DNA of 64,000 nt from Thermosynechococcaceae cyanobacterium Okahandja (lineage in GTDB: Bacteria; Cyanobacteriota; Cyanobacteriia; Thermosynechococcales; Thermosynechococcaceae), in assembly GCA_041530395.1 (NCBI GenBank), contig CP136945.1, positions 992,001-1,056,000 of the forward strand, read 5' to 3'. A program made the position numbers and the translations under genes. Shown here in pieces: positions 18,562 to 28,058 of this stretch. Each line of letters starts with the position of its first letter. Position 1 is the stretch's first letter. Below the pieces are notes generated by a model. It saw nothing but the letters and a program-made list of their open reading frames with translations. It ran no database searches and had not been told where the DNA came from.

Positions 18562-19239
18562 ATGGCCAACAAACCCCACCATTTTATTCTTGAAAATAAA
18601 TATACTCAATTACTGGTGGCTCAAATTTTGCTGTTGGTACTGCCAACCCTCATTGAGAGGCCAAGTGCTGCGGCGGTGACCTACATTGTGTTGGTGTCGT
18701 TGGTGGTGGGTCTCACCTTACGCACGTTTGAAGTTGGCTTGCGAACAACCTTTTTCTTTCTCATAATCACTATTGCGGTGGGTTTTACAGAGGTGGTGCT
18801 GGTGCTAATTGACGCGGACTATCCGCGCATTTCGTTCCTGCTGAATGGTTTCCACCTTTTCATCACCGTCATGGCTACACGGTTTATTTTGCGACGGATT
18901 TTCAACGCTAATGTGATTACCGGAGACTCCATTCGCGGCGGCATTTGTGTTTACTTTTTAGTGGGCTATGCCTTCTTTTTTATCTATCGTATGTTAGTTG
19001 ACTACCATCCCCACAGCTTTTCTCAGTCCGAGCACCTAGGCAGTGACAGTTTGTTTAGCTTGTTGTACTTTAGCTTTACAACGCTCACGAGTGTTGGGTA
19101 TGGGGATATTACGCCAAGGACCGCCTTTGGCATGGCGATCGCCAACCTTGAAGCCATTTTTGGCCAGATGTACTCGGCCATCGTTATGGCGCGCTTGGTG
19201 AGCCAATATCTCAATAGTCGCTCTGCCAACTTGGGCTAA
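18562..19239 (+). CDS. Six-helix ion channel with K+ selectivity filter
   Basis: A 226-residue membrane protein with five hydrophobic helices before the pore and one after it. The pore loop is LYFSFTTLTSVGYGDITP, holding the TSVGYGD potassium selectivity filter. A final helix (NLEAIFGQMYSAIVMARLV) lines the pore. There is no RCK or cyclic-nucleotide domain and no arginine-rich S4 helix, so it is a ligand-domain-free channel whose gating is unknown. ATG 18562 is chosen because the membrane part starts soon after. An in-frame upstream extension to 18460 adds a non-membrane, poorly conserved-looking lead. It diverges from the DUF4346 operon. Confidence 0.87.
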   Translation: MANKPHHFILENKYTQLLVAQILLLVLPTLIERPSAAAVTYIVLVSLVVGLTLRTFEVGLRTTFFFLIITIAVGFTEVVLVLIDADYPRISFLLNGFHLFITVMATRFILRRIFNANVITGDSIRGGICVYFLVGYAFFFIYRMLVDYHPHSFSQSEHLGSDSLFSLLYFSFTTLTSVGYGDITPRTAFGMAIANLEAIFGQMYSAIVMARLVSQYLNSRSANLG

Positions 19240-19293
19240 CCTGCGCCGTTGCCATCGTCCCCAGCCTGAGGGCACGGGGTCTTCCGGAGGATT

Positions 19294-20973
19294 ATGATGA
19301 CCACTGCTGCGATGCCACCCCCCTCCTTTGGCCTTCTCCTTGTGGAGGGGGAGGAGGTGATGCGCCTAGGGTTGGCCGCGGGGATCCGGCAGCAGCTGGG
19401 GGTTGACCCCTTGGTGTTTAGTGATGGCAATGCGGTGGTGCGCCACCTTGAAAGCACCCCCCTTGGGAGAGATCGCCAGCCGTGGGTACTCCTGTGCGAT
19501 GCCCAAACGACCGTCAACGATGCGGTCACCCCGTGGCTATGGCAGTGGCTGAAGCGCTACTACCCCAGCATACGGGTCATTCTAACGGTGCGTCCGGCAG
19601 CACTGGAATTGGTGCAACCAGCGCAACAGGCCGGGGTCGAAGGGATTTATGCCCGCCACAGTGCCCTAAATGAACTGCTCGCAGGCATTGTTGCCATTGC
19701 CCAAGGGGAGGTTATCCATACCTTGACCCCACCGGAGCCACCTTTAACCGTCCTGTTTCCTAACCCGCTGAACCGCTGGCGCTATCAACTCCTGCAACAA
19801 GGGCTAACGGAAATGGATGCGTGGCTGCGGGGGTTGGATCAGCACTTAGGGCAGGCTAGTCTTGCGCCCCTAGAGCGCCTTGTGTGTGAAGGTCGCCACC
19901 GCGAAATTCGTGCCGCCCGCTGGTTGGTTAGCCGCTTTTTACCTCAGCCTAGTGTGCCGCCGGTGGCTCCGCCGCTGCGCCCTGTACCTACCCCGCCGGC
20001 AGTAGAGTTACGCACAACGTTGGTTGAGCGCTGTCTGGAGCGCACCCAGTCAGATCTGCTCAACTTTACGAGCCGTCCCCTTGAGGTGGATGTGCTGACG
20101 GTGCAGCAACGGCGGGAACTGATCTATACGGTGCTCCGACAATGGGATGTCCTACTGCGGACACTGCAAGCCACCCCGCCCAATCCGGAGTTTTTGCACC
20201 AGCGGCGCGATCGCCTCCTGCGGGATCTGTGGGAGCAAAGCCTGCGGGAGTTTTTTAGCCCGTACCGCTACCTTACCCTAGGGAGCGATCGCGACCTCCT
20301 TGACATCCTACTGGCGGAGGGGGATACCGTAGCGGCGGTTTTCCTTGCCCCCCTGCCCTTAGTGCCCGAATTTCTCGCTCACCTGCTGTGGCAGCACCCC
20401 CTGAACCTGAATCAGAATACCTACCGCTATGGCAGCCCAGAGGCACTACCCATTCTTGATGCCCTGCTGGATCATTGGCTGCTGACCCTCAGCAACGCCA
20501 TTGTTTACCCCCTCCTGAACTGCTGCTGCTACAGCGAACCGATCCAGCAGACTTTTTTTAGTCCAACGTACCTTTCTAGCCGCGAGATGGAGCGCTTCCG
20601 TAATGCCCTCTCATGGCACTACCGTTGGCAGCGTTGGATCAAAGAACCGCAAAACATTTTTGAGAGCCGCTTGGTACTGCTGCGCCTGAGCGATCGCGGC
20701 ATTCAAGAATTGACCCTCACCCTACCACGACAACAGGAACTGCTGCAACTCGAGGGGATTCCCTACGCCCTCACCCTCGCTCTAGAAACCCGAGATGCCC
20801 TTGCGCCGCCGGTGCGCGCCGTTGTCAGTTGGGTCGGCAAAGGCGTTGTTTACCTGCTCACCCAAGTTATTGGCCGTGGCCTAGGACTCATTGGCCGCGG
20901 TATTTTGCAGGGCATCGGCCAGTCCGTCAGCAGTGGCTGGAGTGGCTCCGAAACCAAGAAGCCCCCCACTTAA
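19294..20973 (+). CDS. DUF3685 protein with receiver-like N-terminus
   Basis: A 559-residue cyanobacterial protein. Residues 10-140 look like a response-regulator receiver fold: an acidic pair in LLLVEGEEVM, a strand ending in an Asp (WVLLCDAQT), VILTVRP at the fourth strand, then GVEGIYARHSALNELLAGI. The usual Lys of the fifth strand is replaced by Arg. The rest (from about residue 190) is the DUF3685 region, helical and Trp/Arg/Leu rich, ending in a glycine-rich amphipathic tail (LGLIGRGILQGIGQS). No DNA-binding domain is evident. The function is unknown. An ATGATG start follows AGGATT. It is preceded by the ion-channel gene with a 54-base gap. Confidence 0.8.
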   Translation: MMTTAAMPPPSFGLLLVEGEEVMRLGLAAGIRQQLGVDPLVFSDGNAVVRHLESTPLGRDRQPWVLLCDAQTTVNDAVTPWLWQWLKRYYPSIRVILTVRPAALELVQPAQQAGVEGIYARHSALNELLAGIVAIAQGEVIHTLTPPEPPLTVLFPNPLNRWRYQLLQQGLTEMDAWLRGLDQHLGQASLAPLERLVCEGRHREIRAARWLVSRFLPQPSVPPVAPPLRPVPTPPAVELRTTLVERCLERTQSDLLNFTSRPLEVDVLTVQQRRELIYTVLRQWDVLLRTLQATPPNPEFLHQRRDRLLRDLWEQSLREFFSPYRYLTLGSDRDLLDILLAEGDTVAAVFLAPLPLVPEFLAHLLWQHPLNLNQNTYRYGSPEALPILDALLDHWLLTLSNAIVYPLLNCCCYSEPIQQTFFSPTYLSSREMERFRNALSWHYRWQRWIKEPQNIFESRLVLLRLSDRGIQELTLTLPRQQELLQLEGIPYALTLALETRDALAPPVRAVVSWVGKGVVYLLTQVIGRGLGLIGRGILQGIGQSVSSGWSGSETKKPPT

Positions 20974-21327
20974 AGAGATGACCACCAAAACTTAAACGAT
21001 TCCTAACCCTGACATAACCTTGATGCTTGTACAGTAAGACCAGAGTAGCCTCACCATGCCCCATAAATTTTGGTTGGTATGCTAAGCTACCATTGGCGAA
21101 TGACTGCCTCCACCCTTTAGGCCATAAAGGGACGTGTTTAATGAGTTCTGATTAAGTCTGCTCAAGTTGTAGTAAGCAAGTCTCATTGAACTGCTGATCT
21201 ACACTGCGCATCATTCCCGTTGATGTCCGAGTAGCATAGATAATGACCTGAGTTAAGACTGTGCCTTGGTTGGAACCGTGTTACCTTGCCAAGTCAAGTT
21301 CATTGAGGAGTGAAGGGAGTAAACCGT
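20974..21327 (+). promoter_or_regulatory. Long upstream region of the porin gene
   Basis: About 350 bases without a gene separate DUF3685 from the porin. I see no convincing open frame and no clear paired -35/-10 elements. Such a length ahead of an outer-membrane porin suggests a regulated promoter or a long leader, which is inference. A GGGAG ribosome site lies 8-9 bases before the porin ATG at 21328. Confidence 0.3.
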
Positions 21328-23223
21328 ATGTCTCGCATTTATCTGGGCTTGGCCTTAGCCTCGCCGTTAGTGCTGTTGGGATCGCTCACCAGTGCAGCCA
21401 CCGCCGCTGATAGTTCTTTGACGAACATCAGTGTCGCAGAGTTTCAAGTTCCCACGGCTGGGGCACCATCGCTGACCACCTTGCCCCCTGCATCTGAGTT
21501 AATTGCCCAAAATCGGCGCACTGCGGCTCCCATGCCCTCCGTAGCCGACCTTGAATCGGGAGCCGTAGCTGCTCCTGCTACCTTGCAACCCCAAGAGCGG
21601 AGTCTCGGCATCCGGCGCAACTTACCCCAAGTGACTTCGGTCAACCAGCTTTCGGATGTGCGTCCCACCGATTGGGCATATCAAGCCTTGGCCTCCTTGG
21701 TGGAAAAATACGGTTGTATTGCCGGTTACCCCGATGGTACGTTTCGCGGCAACCGTGCGGCGACTCGCTACGAGTTGGCGGCTGCCCTCAATGCCTGCTT
21801 GGACGTGATTAGCGATCGCTTTGCCACCAAAGAAGACTTGGCAACGCTGCAAAAACTGATGCAGGAATTTGCTAACGAACTGGCTCTAGTAAAGGGTCGG
21901 GTCACGAACCTAGAAGGGCGTGTAGCTAACCTTGAAGCTACTCAGTTTGCCACCATGACCAAGCTGAGTGCCACAATTATTTTCAACGTGTCGGATGTCC
22001 TAACCAATGATCGGGCCTATAGCATTGGTGCTGGTTTGCCTCCTGTTCCAGCCACTGTTGACGACAACCCCGTGGTGAACCAACGGACACGGATTAACTT
22101 TGATACCAGTTTCTATGGTAAGGATCGACTGCGGTTGCGTCTTCAATCCTCTAACATTGTGCCCTATTCTGCTAACCGACCCGTCCCCCCAGGACCACCA
22201 AATACTAGTCTGATCAACACCAACATGGGACGGTTGGGGTATGACGGCTCCTCTGCCAATTCCTTCATCCTCCAGAAAGCGTTTTATAGCTTCCCGGTAA
22301 CCCGCCGTGGTTTTATGGTGCTGGACTTTGTCGGGGGTGAGTTTAACGACAACGTGTTTACCTTTAACCCACTGCTGCAATCCAGTGATACAGGGGCGCT
22401 GTCCCGCTTTGGCCGCTTTAACCCCATCTATCGGGCGGGGAATGCTGCTAATGCCGCAGGGGTAACCTTCAGGTACGACGTGTTGCAAAACAAAGAGCGG
22501 GGCACGGGCGTGACGCTGAACGTGGGCTACCTAGCGCCGTTCTCAGATAACCCCGTCCGGAACGCAGCTAACCCCGCAGGATTCAATAATGCGGTCGGCA
22601 ATACGAATGGTTTCTTCAATGGTGCCTACGCGGCGCTGGCGCAGGTAGATGTGCGTCCTGTTAAGAATGTTGCTCTTGGTCTAACCTACGTGCGCTCGTT
22701 TGGTCTTGATCCTTTTGGTGGTACCGGCAGCACAGGTACCTTTTTTTCGGCGGCCAACCCCACCCGCATTGGTTTTGCCAACAGCACGGCAGATACGCTT
22801 GGTTTCCAGTTTACCTATCGTCCACTGAAGAAGTTTAACCTCGCTGGCTGGGTGGGCTATTCCAGCGTGAATGGGGTGCAAAATCGTTTTGACTACCCCA
22901 CCCGTGCGAACAGTGCCGAGGTGTTGAACTGGGCAATTACGGCAGCAGCGCCTGACCTGTGGAATAAAGGGGATGTGTTAGGCTTCATCTTTGGTCAGCC
23001 GCCGCAAGTGATTAGTCTCAGCAATACGGTACCGTCTCCCTTACCGCCAACGCCTGTGAGCCGCACGGCGTTTAATTCCTTCCACTTGGAGGGGTTCTAT
23101 CGCTTTGCGGTGTTGCCGAATATCTCGATTACGCCGGGTATCATTGCAATCATTAACCCCAACAGCAACAGTAACAGCGACCCCATTGTTGTTGGGGCAG
23201 TACGAACCACCTTCAGTTTCTAA
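21328..23223 (+). CDS. SLH-domain outer-membrane porin (iron uptake porin type)
   Basis: A 631-residue outer-membrane protein. Residues 1-26 form a signal peptide ending near SAATAA. A single S-layer homology domain (about residues 105-155, DVRPTDWAYQALASLVEKYG, then CIAGYPDGTFRGNRAATRYE) binds periplasmic wall polymers. A short coiled coil (ALVKGRVTNLEGRVANLEA) follows, and then an OprB-type beta-barrel ending in an aromatic, TTFSF. This architecture defines the cyanobacterial SLH-OprB porins, some of which serve in inorganic ion or iron uptake. The ATG with GGGAG upstream is chosen over an earlier GTG at 21310. A strong terminator follows, so the gene is monocistronic. Confidence 0.93.
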   Translation: MSRIYLGLALASPLVLLGSLTSAATAADSSLTNISVAEFQVPTAGAPSLTTLPPASELIAQNRRTAAPMPSVADLESGAVAAPATLQPQERSLGIRRNLPQVTSVNQLSDVRPTDWAYQALASLVEKYGCIAGYPDGTFRGNRAATRYELAAALNACLDVISDRFATKEDLATLQKLMQEFANELALVKGRVTNLEGRVANLEATQFATMTKLSATIIFNVSDVLTNDRAYSIGAGLPPVPATVDDNPVVNQRTRINFDTSFYGKDRLRLRLQSSNIVPYSANRPVPPGPPNTSLINTNMGRLGYDGSSANSFILQKAFYSFPVTRRGFMVLDFVGGEFNDNVFTFNPLLQSSDTGALSRFGRFNPIYRAGNAANAAGVTFRYDVLQNKERGTGVTLNVGYLAPFSDNPVRNAANPAGFNNAVGNTNGFFNGAYAALAQVDVRPVKNVALGLTYVRSFGLDPFGGTGSTGTFFSAANPTRIGFANSTADTLGFQFTYRPLKKFNLAGWVGYSSVNGVQNRFDYPTRANSAEVLNWAITAAAPDLWNKGDVLGFIFGQPPQVISLSNTVPSPLPPTPVSRTAFNSFHLEGFYRFAVLPNISITPGIIAIINPNSNSNSDPIVVGAVRTTFSF

Positions 23224-23251
23224 GCACTCCTTCGCTCAATGATCATCTGTT

Positions 23252-23281
23252 AAGGGAACTCAGGCTGGGTTCCCTTTTTTT
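23252..23281 (+). terminator. Rho-independent terminator after the porin gene
   Basis: A perfect 8-bp stem, AAGGGAAC pairing with GTTCCCTT, with a 9-base loop, runs into seven T (23275-23281). It ends the porin transcript and sits directly against the leuS region. Confidence 0.9.
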
Positions 23282-23307
23282 GTGGTGGCGGAGCTTTCCC
23301 GTACAAT
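23280..23307 (+). promoter_or_regulatory. Possible leuS promoter
   Basis: TTGTGG (23280-23285) and TACAAT (23302-23307), 16 bases apart, resemble -35 and -10 boxes. Transcription would begin near 23314, downstream of the first in-frame GTGs. This supports the GTG at 23336 as the true leuS start. Inference from spacing only. Confidence 0.45.
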
Positions 23308-23335
23308 AAATAAGCTGGACTCTGGAACACTTGCT

Positions 23336-25903
23336 GTGGACGATCGCTACGACCCCCAAGCTATTGAGGCCAAGTGGCAACAGGAATGGGCAACTCAACA
23401 GTTAGATCGCACGGATATGGATCCGCGTAAGCCCAAGTTCTATGCCCTATCGATGTTTCCCTATCCGTCGGGAAATTTGCACATGGGGCATGTTCGCAAC
23501 TATACGATTACCGATGTCATTGCACGCGCCCGCCGTATGCAGGGCTATCGTGTGCTGCACCCCATGGGTTGGGATGCCTTTGGGTTGCCAGCGGAAAATG
23601 CCGCGATTGAGCGGGGCATTCATCCCCACGTTTGGACGCAGCAAAATATTCGCCAAATGCGCCAAGAGTTGCAACGGCTGGGGCTGTCCTACGACTGGGA
23701 GCGGGAGGTGGCTACCTGTCATCCCGACTACTATCGCTGGACGCAGTGGCTGTTCCTCGAGTTTTTTGAGGCTGGACTGGCCTACCAAAAAGAGGCGGCG
23801 GTGAATTGGGATCCAGTGGATCAGACAGTGCTGGCCAATGAGCAGGTGGATAGTGAGGGGCGATCGTGGCGATCGGGTGCCTTGGTGGAGCGTAAGCTCC
23901 TCAAGCAGTGGTTCCTGAAGATTACGGCCTACGCGGAGCAACTCCTCAACGATTTAGAACAGCTTGACGGTTGGCCGGAGCGGGTAAAGCTCATGCAGGC
24001 CAACTGGATTGGTAAGTCGGTGGGGGCCTACCTCGAGTTTCCGGTTGTAGGTCGCAACGAGAAGATTGCCGTCTTTACGACTCGTCCCGATACGGTCTAT
24101 GGGGTCACCTACGTGGTGCTGGCACCGGAGCACCCCTTAACCCCTAAGGTCACAACCCCTCGGCGGCGCAAAACGGTTGAAGCCTTTATTGCCAGTGTCC
24201 AACAGGAAAGCGAACTGGAACGGACCGCGGGCGATCGCCCCAAGCGGGGGGTAGCCACCGGCGGCAAAGCACTGAACCCCTTTACGGGCAAAGAAATCCC
24301 GATCTGGATTGCGGATTACGTGTTGTACGAGTACGGTACAGGAGCCGTCATGGGGGTGCCCGCCCATGACGAGCGCGACTTTGAGTTTGCCAAAGCCCAT
24401 AAGCTACCGATCAAGCAAGTAATTGCCCCCACCACGGGTGCTGGCCGCCAACGCCTCAAGGCTCCCTATATAGAGGCGGGGGTATTGATTGAGAGCGATC
24501 GCTTCACCGGTATGGATTCAACGGCAGCGAAAGCGGCGATTACCGAGTATGCCGCCGCCCAAGGGTGGGGACGCGAACAGGTACAGTATCGCCTGCGGGA
24601 TTGGTTGATCTCCCGTCAACGCTACTGGGGCGTACCCATTCCCATCATTCACTGTCCCCAGTGTGGTGCCGTTCCCGTGCCCCGCGAACAGTTACCCGTC
24701 CTCTTGCCGGAGGATGTAGAGTTTAGTGGTCGCGGCCCATCCCCCTTAGCCAAACTTGCTACTTGGCGCGATGTCCCTTGTCCCCGCTGCGGTACCCCTG
24801 CCCAACGGGAAACCGACACCATGGATACATTTATTGACTCATCGTGGTACTACTTCCGTTATACCGATGCCCGCAATCAAGCCGCTCCCTTTGATCCGGC
24901 GGCTGTTCAGGAATGGTTACCCGTTGATCAGTACGTCGGTGGCATTGAGCACGCGATTTTACACCTGCTCTACTCCCGCTTTTTCACAAAAGTCTTGCGC
25001 GATCGCCACCTTGTGTCCGTTTCTGAACCTTTCCAACGCCTGCTCACCCAGGGGATGGTGCAAGGGCGCACCTACAAAAACCCCCAAACCGGCAAGTACA
25101 TCATGCCAAACCAAATTGCCGATCTCAATGCCCCCACCGATCCTGAAACAGGGGAACCCCTTGAAATTGTTTACGAAAAAATGTCCAAGTCGAAATATAA
25201 CGGCGTTGCCCCCGGGGACGTGATTCAGCAGTACGGTGCCGATACAGCGCGGATGTTTATTCTCTTTAAAGCCCCTCCCGAAAAAGACCTCGAATGGGAT
25301 GATGCCGATGTCGAAGGCCAATTTCGCTTTCTCAACCGAGTTTGGCGGCTGGTGCAGAATTTCAAAGCCCAAGGGGGACAGCTAGAGCAACCCTTACCCT
25401 CCACCATGACAAAACCCGAAAAAGAACTGCGCCGCGCTATTCATACGGCTATTAAAGAGATTAGCGAGGATCTTGAAGGAGACTACCAACTCAATACCGC
25501 CGTTGCCGAGCTAATGAAACTCAGCAATGCCCTTGGCAGTGCAGATTGTTACACCTCTGGAGTCTATAGCGAAGGCATCCACACCCTGCTTACACTCCTT
25601 GCCCCCTTTGCGCCCCACCTCAGCGAAGAACTCTGGCACCAACTGGGGGGCAGTGGCTCCATCCACCGACAGCCTTGGCCAACGCTGGATGAAAGCGCCC
25701 TTGTCGCCGATGAACTCACCATTGTCATTCAAATGATGGGCAAAACCCGTGGCACCATCCACGTACCGGCTGATGCGACCCAGGAAGAGATCGAAGAAGC
25801 CGCCAAGACCTCAGAGATTGGCCAACGCTACCTGAGCGGCAAAACTATCAAAAAAGTGATTGTTGTTCCGGGCAAATTGGTCAACTTTGTCTTGGCTCCT
25901 TAG
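23336..25903 (+). CDS. leuS: Leucyl-tRNA synthetase
   Basis: Class I synthetase that charges tRNA-Leu. The product has [12 protein letters not shown] (the HIGH motif) near residue 50, an editing (CP1) domain with the threonine-rich [21 protein letters not shown] and [15 protein letters not shown], and the [10 protein letters not shown] catalytic loop. A C-terminal anticodon and tRNA-binding domain ends [14 protein letters not shown]. From GTG 23336 the protein starts [15 protein letters not shown] and is 855 residues, like other LeuRS. Reading from GTG 23282 would add 18 residues, but that codon abuts the terminator T-run and lies upstream of the probable promoter. The stop marks the end of the GC-rich core before the accessory region. 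Confidence 0.96.
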   Translation: MDDRYDPQAIEAKWQQEWATQQLDRTDMDPRKPKFYALSMFPYPSGNLHMGHVRNYTITDVIARARRMQGYRVLHPMGWDAFGLPAENAAIERGIHPHVWTQQNIRQMRQELQRLGLSYDWEREVATCHPDYYRWTQWLFLEFFEAGLAYQKEAAVNWDPVDQTVLANEQVDSEGRSWRSGALVERKLLKQWFLKITAYAEQLLNDLEQLDGWPERVKLMQANWIGKSVGAYLEFPVVGRNEKIAVFTTRPDTVYGVTYVVLAPEHPLTPKVTTPRRRKTVEAFIASVQQESELERTAGDRPKRGVATGGKALNPFTGKEIPIWIADYVLYEYGTGAVMGVPAHDERDFEFAKAHKLPIKQVIAPTTGAGRQRLKAPYIEAGVLIESDRFTGMDSTAAKAAITEYAAAQGWGREQVQYRLRDWLISRQRYWGVPIPIIHCPQCGAVPVPREQLPVLLPEDVEFSGRGPSPLAKLATWRDVPCPRCGTPAQRETDTMDTFIDSSWYYFRYTDARNQAAPFDPAAVQEWLPVDQYVGGIEHAILHLLYSRFFTKVLRDRHLVSVSEPFQRLLTQGMVQGRTYKNPQTGKYIMPNQIADLNAPTDPETGEPLEIVYEKMSKSKYNGVAPGDVIQQYGADTARMFILFKAPPEKDLEWDDADVEGQFRFLNRVWRLVQNFKAQGGQLEQPLPSTMTKPEKELRRAIHTAIKEISEDLEGDYQLNTAVAELMKLSNALGSADCYTSGVYSEGIHTLLTLLAPFAPHLSEELWHQLGGSGSIHRQPWPTLDESALVADELTIVIQMMGKTRGTIHVPADATQEEIEEAAKTSEIGQRYLSGKTIKKVIVVPGKLVNFVLAP

Positions 25904-26013
25904 GGCAGAGTAAGCTGGCGCAGCCCGACAGGTGGATTCTTAGGTTCTTGCCGCCCTTCTATAGCAAGTCGAGTAAGGTATAATCAACTCTAGCCTAAGC
26001 ATCATCTTCAAGT

Positions 26014-26190
26014 ATGCCAGCAGTCAAACTAAGTATTCATAACTTTCGATCATTTGCTGATGCAGAAGTAGCTCTTTCCTCGTACAACCTTGTACTAGGA
26101 GCTAATAATGCTGGCAAAACAAATTTAATAGATACTATTAGATTATTTTATGATAAGGATATCGACTATAATGAGGAACGTGAGGAATGA
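26014..26190 (+). pseudogene. N-terminal fragment of an OLD-family ATPase/nuclease
   Basis: From ATG 26014 a 58-residue peptide reads MPAVKLSIHNFRSFADAEVA, then LVLGANNAGKTNLIDTIRLF and ends at a TGA after DYNEEREE. The Walker A in GANNAGKTN after a short N-terminal sheet is the start of RecF/OLD-type ATPases, such as the overcoming-lysogenization-defect endonucleases that often act in phage defence. The full protein would have 500 or more residues; the Walker B and TOPRIM parts are absent from the window. A TATAAT lies about 30 bases upstream, so the stub may still be expressed. It marks the left edge of the accessory region. Confidence 0.65.
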
Positions 26191-26529
26191 GTGGGCATCT
26201 CTCTGTCCTCTTAAGTTCGACGGCTTGTATCCTATGATAGCTTAAAAGACTGTACTCCCGTGACCCCAAGAGCTGTGAGTTGAGAATGGAGCAGTCATGG
26301 GGAATGAGTTGCTTAAGAATGGGTTTGACAATCGTTGGAAATAATGCGATGATATATATGATTAATCGTAATATATCTAAAAATCAAAATATCACGTTTC
26401 TGTCCACTTATTTTGTTTTTGATCGATATTCAACACTTTTGTTTATGGAATTCATAAAGAAATCAAGAGAAAATATTTGTAAAAAGGGCATCAATTTTAT
26501 CTGCTCTGTCTAAGTAGAGTTTTAAGCGC
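26191..26529. other. Junction DNA between OLD fragment and polysaccharide genes
   Basis: This 340-base stretch changes from mixed to strongly AT-rich composition at about 26340. A 77-codon open frame (26280-26513) shows no recognisable domain and uses an unlikely composition, so I do not call it a gene. Nothing else is identified. The last 150 bases probably hold the promoter of the ketoisomerase gene. Confidence 0.4.
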
Positions 26530-26943
26530 ATGCTGGAAAAATGCCAAATAATTCAACTTCCGAAAATTACAGATCCAAGAGGAAATCTTACTTTTGTTGA
26601 GGGAGGTCGGCATATTTCATTTCAAATTCAGCGAGTTTTCTATCTTTATGATGTTCCAGGAGGAGCAGATAGAGGTGCCCATGCTCATAAGCAGCTCCAC
26701 CAATTTGTTGTTGCTATGTCTGGTAGTTTTGATGTTGTTTTAGATGATGGGGAACGCAAACAACGTTATCATTTGAACCGCTCATACTTTGGATTGTATA
26801 TCTGCCCAATGATGTGGAGCTACTTAGATAACTTTTCTTCTGGTGCTGTTTGTATGGTTCTTGCTTCTGCACCCTACGACGAGAATGACTACATTCGTGA
26901 TTATGATCAATTCATTGCCCTAGCTGAAACACAGAGAAAGTAA
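26530..26943 (+). CDS. dTDP-6-deoxy-3,4-keto-hexulose isomerase (FdtA/QdtA type)
   Basis: A 137-residue cupin-fold isomerase that converts dTDP-4-keto-6-deoxyglucose to the 3-keto sugar, the step before 3-amino sugars such as dTDP-Fuc3N or dTDP-Qui3N. Diagnostic stretches are [55 protein letters not shown] with the catalytic histidines, and [18 protein letters not shown]. Length is typical. Whether the product is the galacto (FdtA) or gluco (QdtA) isomer cannot be decided. The stop TAATG overlaps the aminotransferase start, so the two are translationally coupled and act in sequence. Composition is AT-rich, unlike the core. Confidence 0.88.
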   Translation: MLEKCQIIQLPKITDPRGNLTFVEGGRHISFQIQRVFYLYDVPGGADRGAHAHKQLHQFVVAMSGSFDVVLDDGERKQRYHLNRSYFGLYICPMMWSYLDNFSSGAVCMVLASAPYDENDYIRDYDQFIALAETQRK

Positions 26944-28058
26944 TGTCAACTATCTCTTTCCTTGATCTCGGTGCAGCCTACTATGAACTTAAAACTGAGA
27001 TTGATGGTGCCATTGAACGGGTGCTGTCATCTGGCTGGTACATTCTCGGATCTGAAGTTGAAGCTTTTGAGGCTGAATGGGCTACCTACTGTGGTGCAAA
27101 GTATGCCATTGGCGTTGGCAATGGTCTAGATGCTCTCATATTGGCTCTGAAGGCAATGGGAGTGAGTCAGAACGATGAAGTAATTGTCCCTAGTAATACC
27201 TACATTGCAACATGGCTAGCTGTGAGTCAGTGCGGTGCCATTCCAGTTCCAGTTGAACCAGACCCAAGAACGTACAATATCAACCCCGAAGTCATAAGGA
27301 AAGCAATTACTCCCCGCACTAAAGTCATTCTTCCAGTACATCTTTATGGTCAACCTGCTGATCTTGAGCCTATTCTCAGTATTGCTCGTGATTATAATCT
27401 ATGGGTCTTAGAAGATGCTGCTCAGGCTCATGGAGCCAAGTATCAAGGTCAACGGATTGGTGCACACGGTGATGCCGTGGCTTGGAGTTTTTATCCCAGC
27501 AAGAACCTTGGTGCATTGGGTGATGCTGGAGCCGTCACAACTAACAACCCTGATCTAGCGGACAAAATTCAAATCTTGCGTAATTATGGATCTCGACTCA
27601 AGTATGTTAATGAAGTGAAAGGAGTCAATAGTCGCCTTGACCCTTTACAAGCTGCTGTTCTTCGGGTGAAGCTGAAGCACCTAAATGAATGGAACCAACG
27701 ACGGCGGAAAATTGCTCAACTTTACCTGACAGAGTTACAATCAGCAAGTTTAGTTTTACCTTTCGTTTCTGAAAAGGCAGAGCCAGTGTGGCACCTTTTT
27801 GTCATCCAAGCTTCAAATCGTGACTGGCTGCAACAAAAACTTGAGGAAGCAAACATTCATACCCTAATTCACTACCCTATTCCTCCTCATTGCCAAAATG
27901 CTTATCGTGATTTAAAGTACACCAAAGGTTCATTTCCCGTAGCTGAGAAACTAGCAAATAAAATGCTTAGTTTGCCAATTGGTCCTCATCTTAAACCTGA
28001 TGAAGCACTTCATGTTGCCTATACACTTAAAAAACTAAACGTGAGAGCAAAAGAGTGA
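26943..28058 (+). CDS. DegT/DnrJ/EryC1/StrS sugar aminotransferase (FdtB/QdtB type)
   Basis: A PLP-dependent transaminase of 371 residues that would aminate the 3-keto sugar made by the preceding isomerase, using glutamate. Key parts are [29 protein letters not shown] (the PLP-pyridine contact), and [16 protein letters not shown], whose lysine forms the Schiff base. [20 protein letters not shown] and [13 protein letters not shown] are typical of the FdtB/QdtB branch. The pathway's usual final enzyme, an N-acetyltransferase (FdtC/QdtC), is not found next to it, nor are rmlA and rmlB. Its TGA overlaps the GTG of the next glycosyltransferase. Confidence 0.9.
   Translation: MSTISFLDLGAAYYELKTEIDGAIERVLSSGWYILGSEVEAFEAEWATYCGAKYAIGVGNGLDALILALKAMGVSQNDEVIVPSNTYIATWLAVSQCGAIPVPVEPDPRTYNINPEVIRKAITPRTKVILPVHLYGQPADLEPILSIARDYNLWVLEDAAQAHGAKYQGQRIGAHGDAVAWSFYPSKNLGALGDAGAVTTNNPDLADKIQILRNYGSRLKYVNEVKGVNSRLDPLQAAVLRVKLKHLNEWNQRRRKIAQLYLTELQSASLVLPFVSEKAEPVWHLFVIQASNRDWLQQKLEEANIHTLIHYPIPPHCQNAYRDLKYTKGSFPVAEKLANKMLSLPIGPHLKPDEALHVAYTLKKLNVRAKE

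Noticed and set aside
26280-26513. A 77-codon AT-rich frame before the ketoisomerase gene
   Set aside because: No domain and no good ribosome site, and its composition is what random AT-rich DNA gives.
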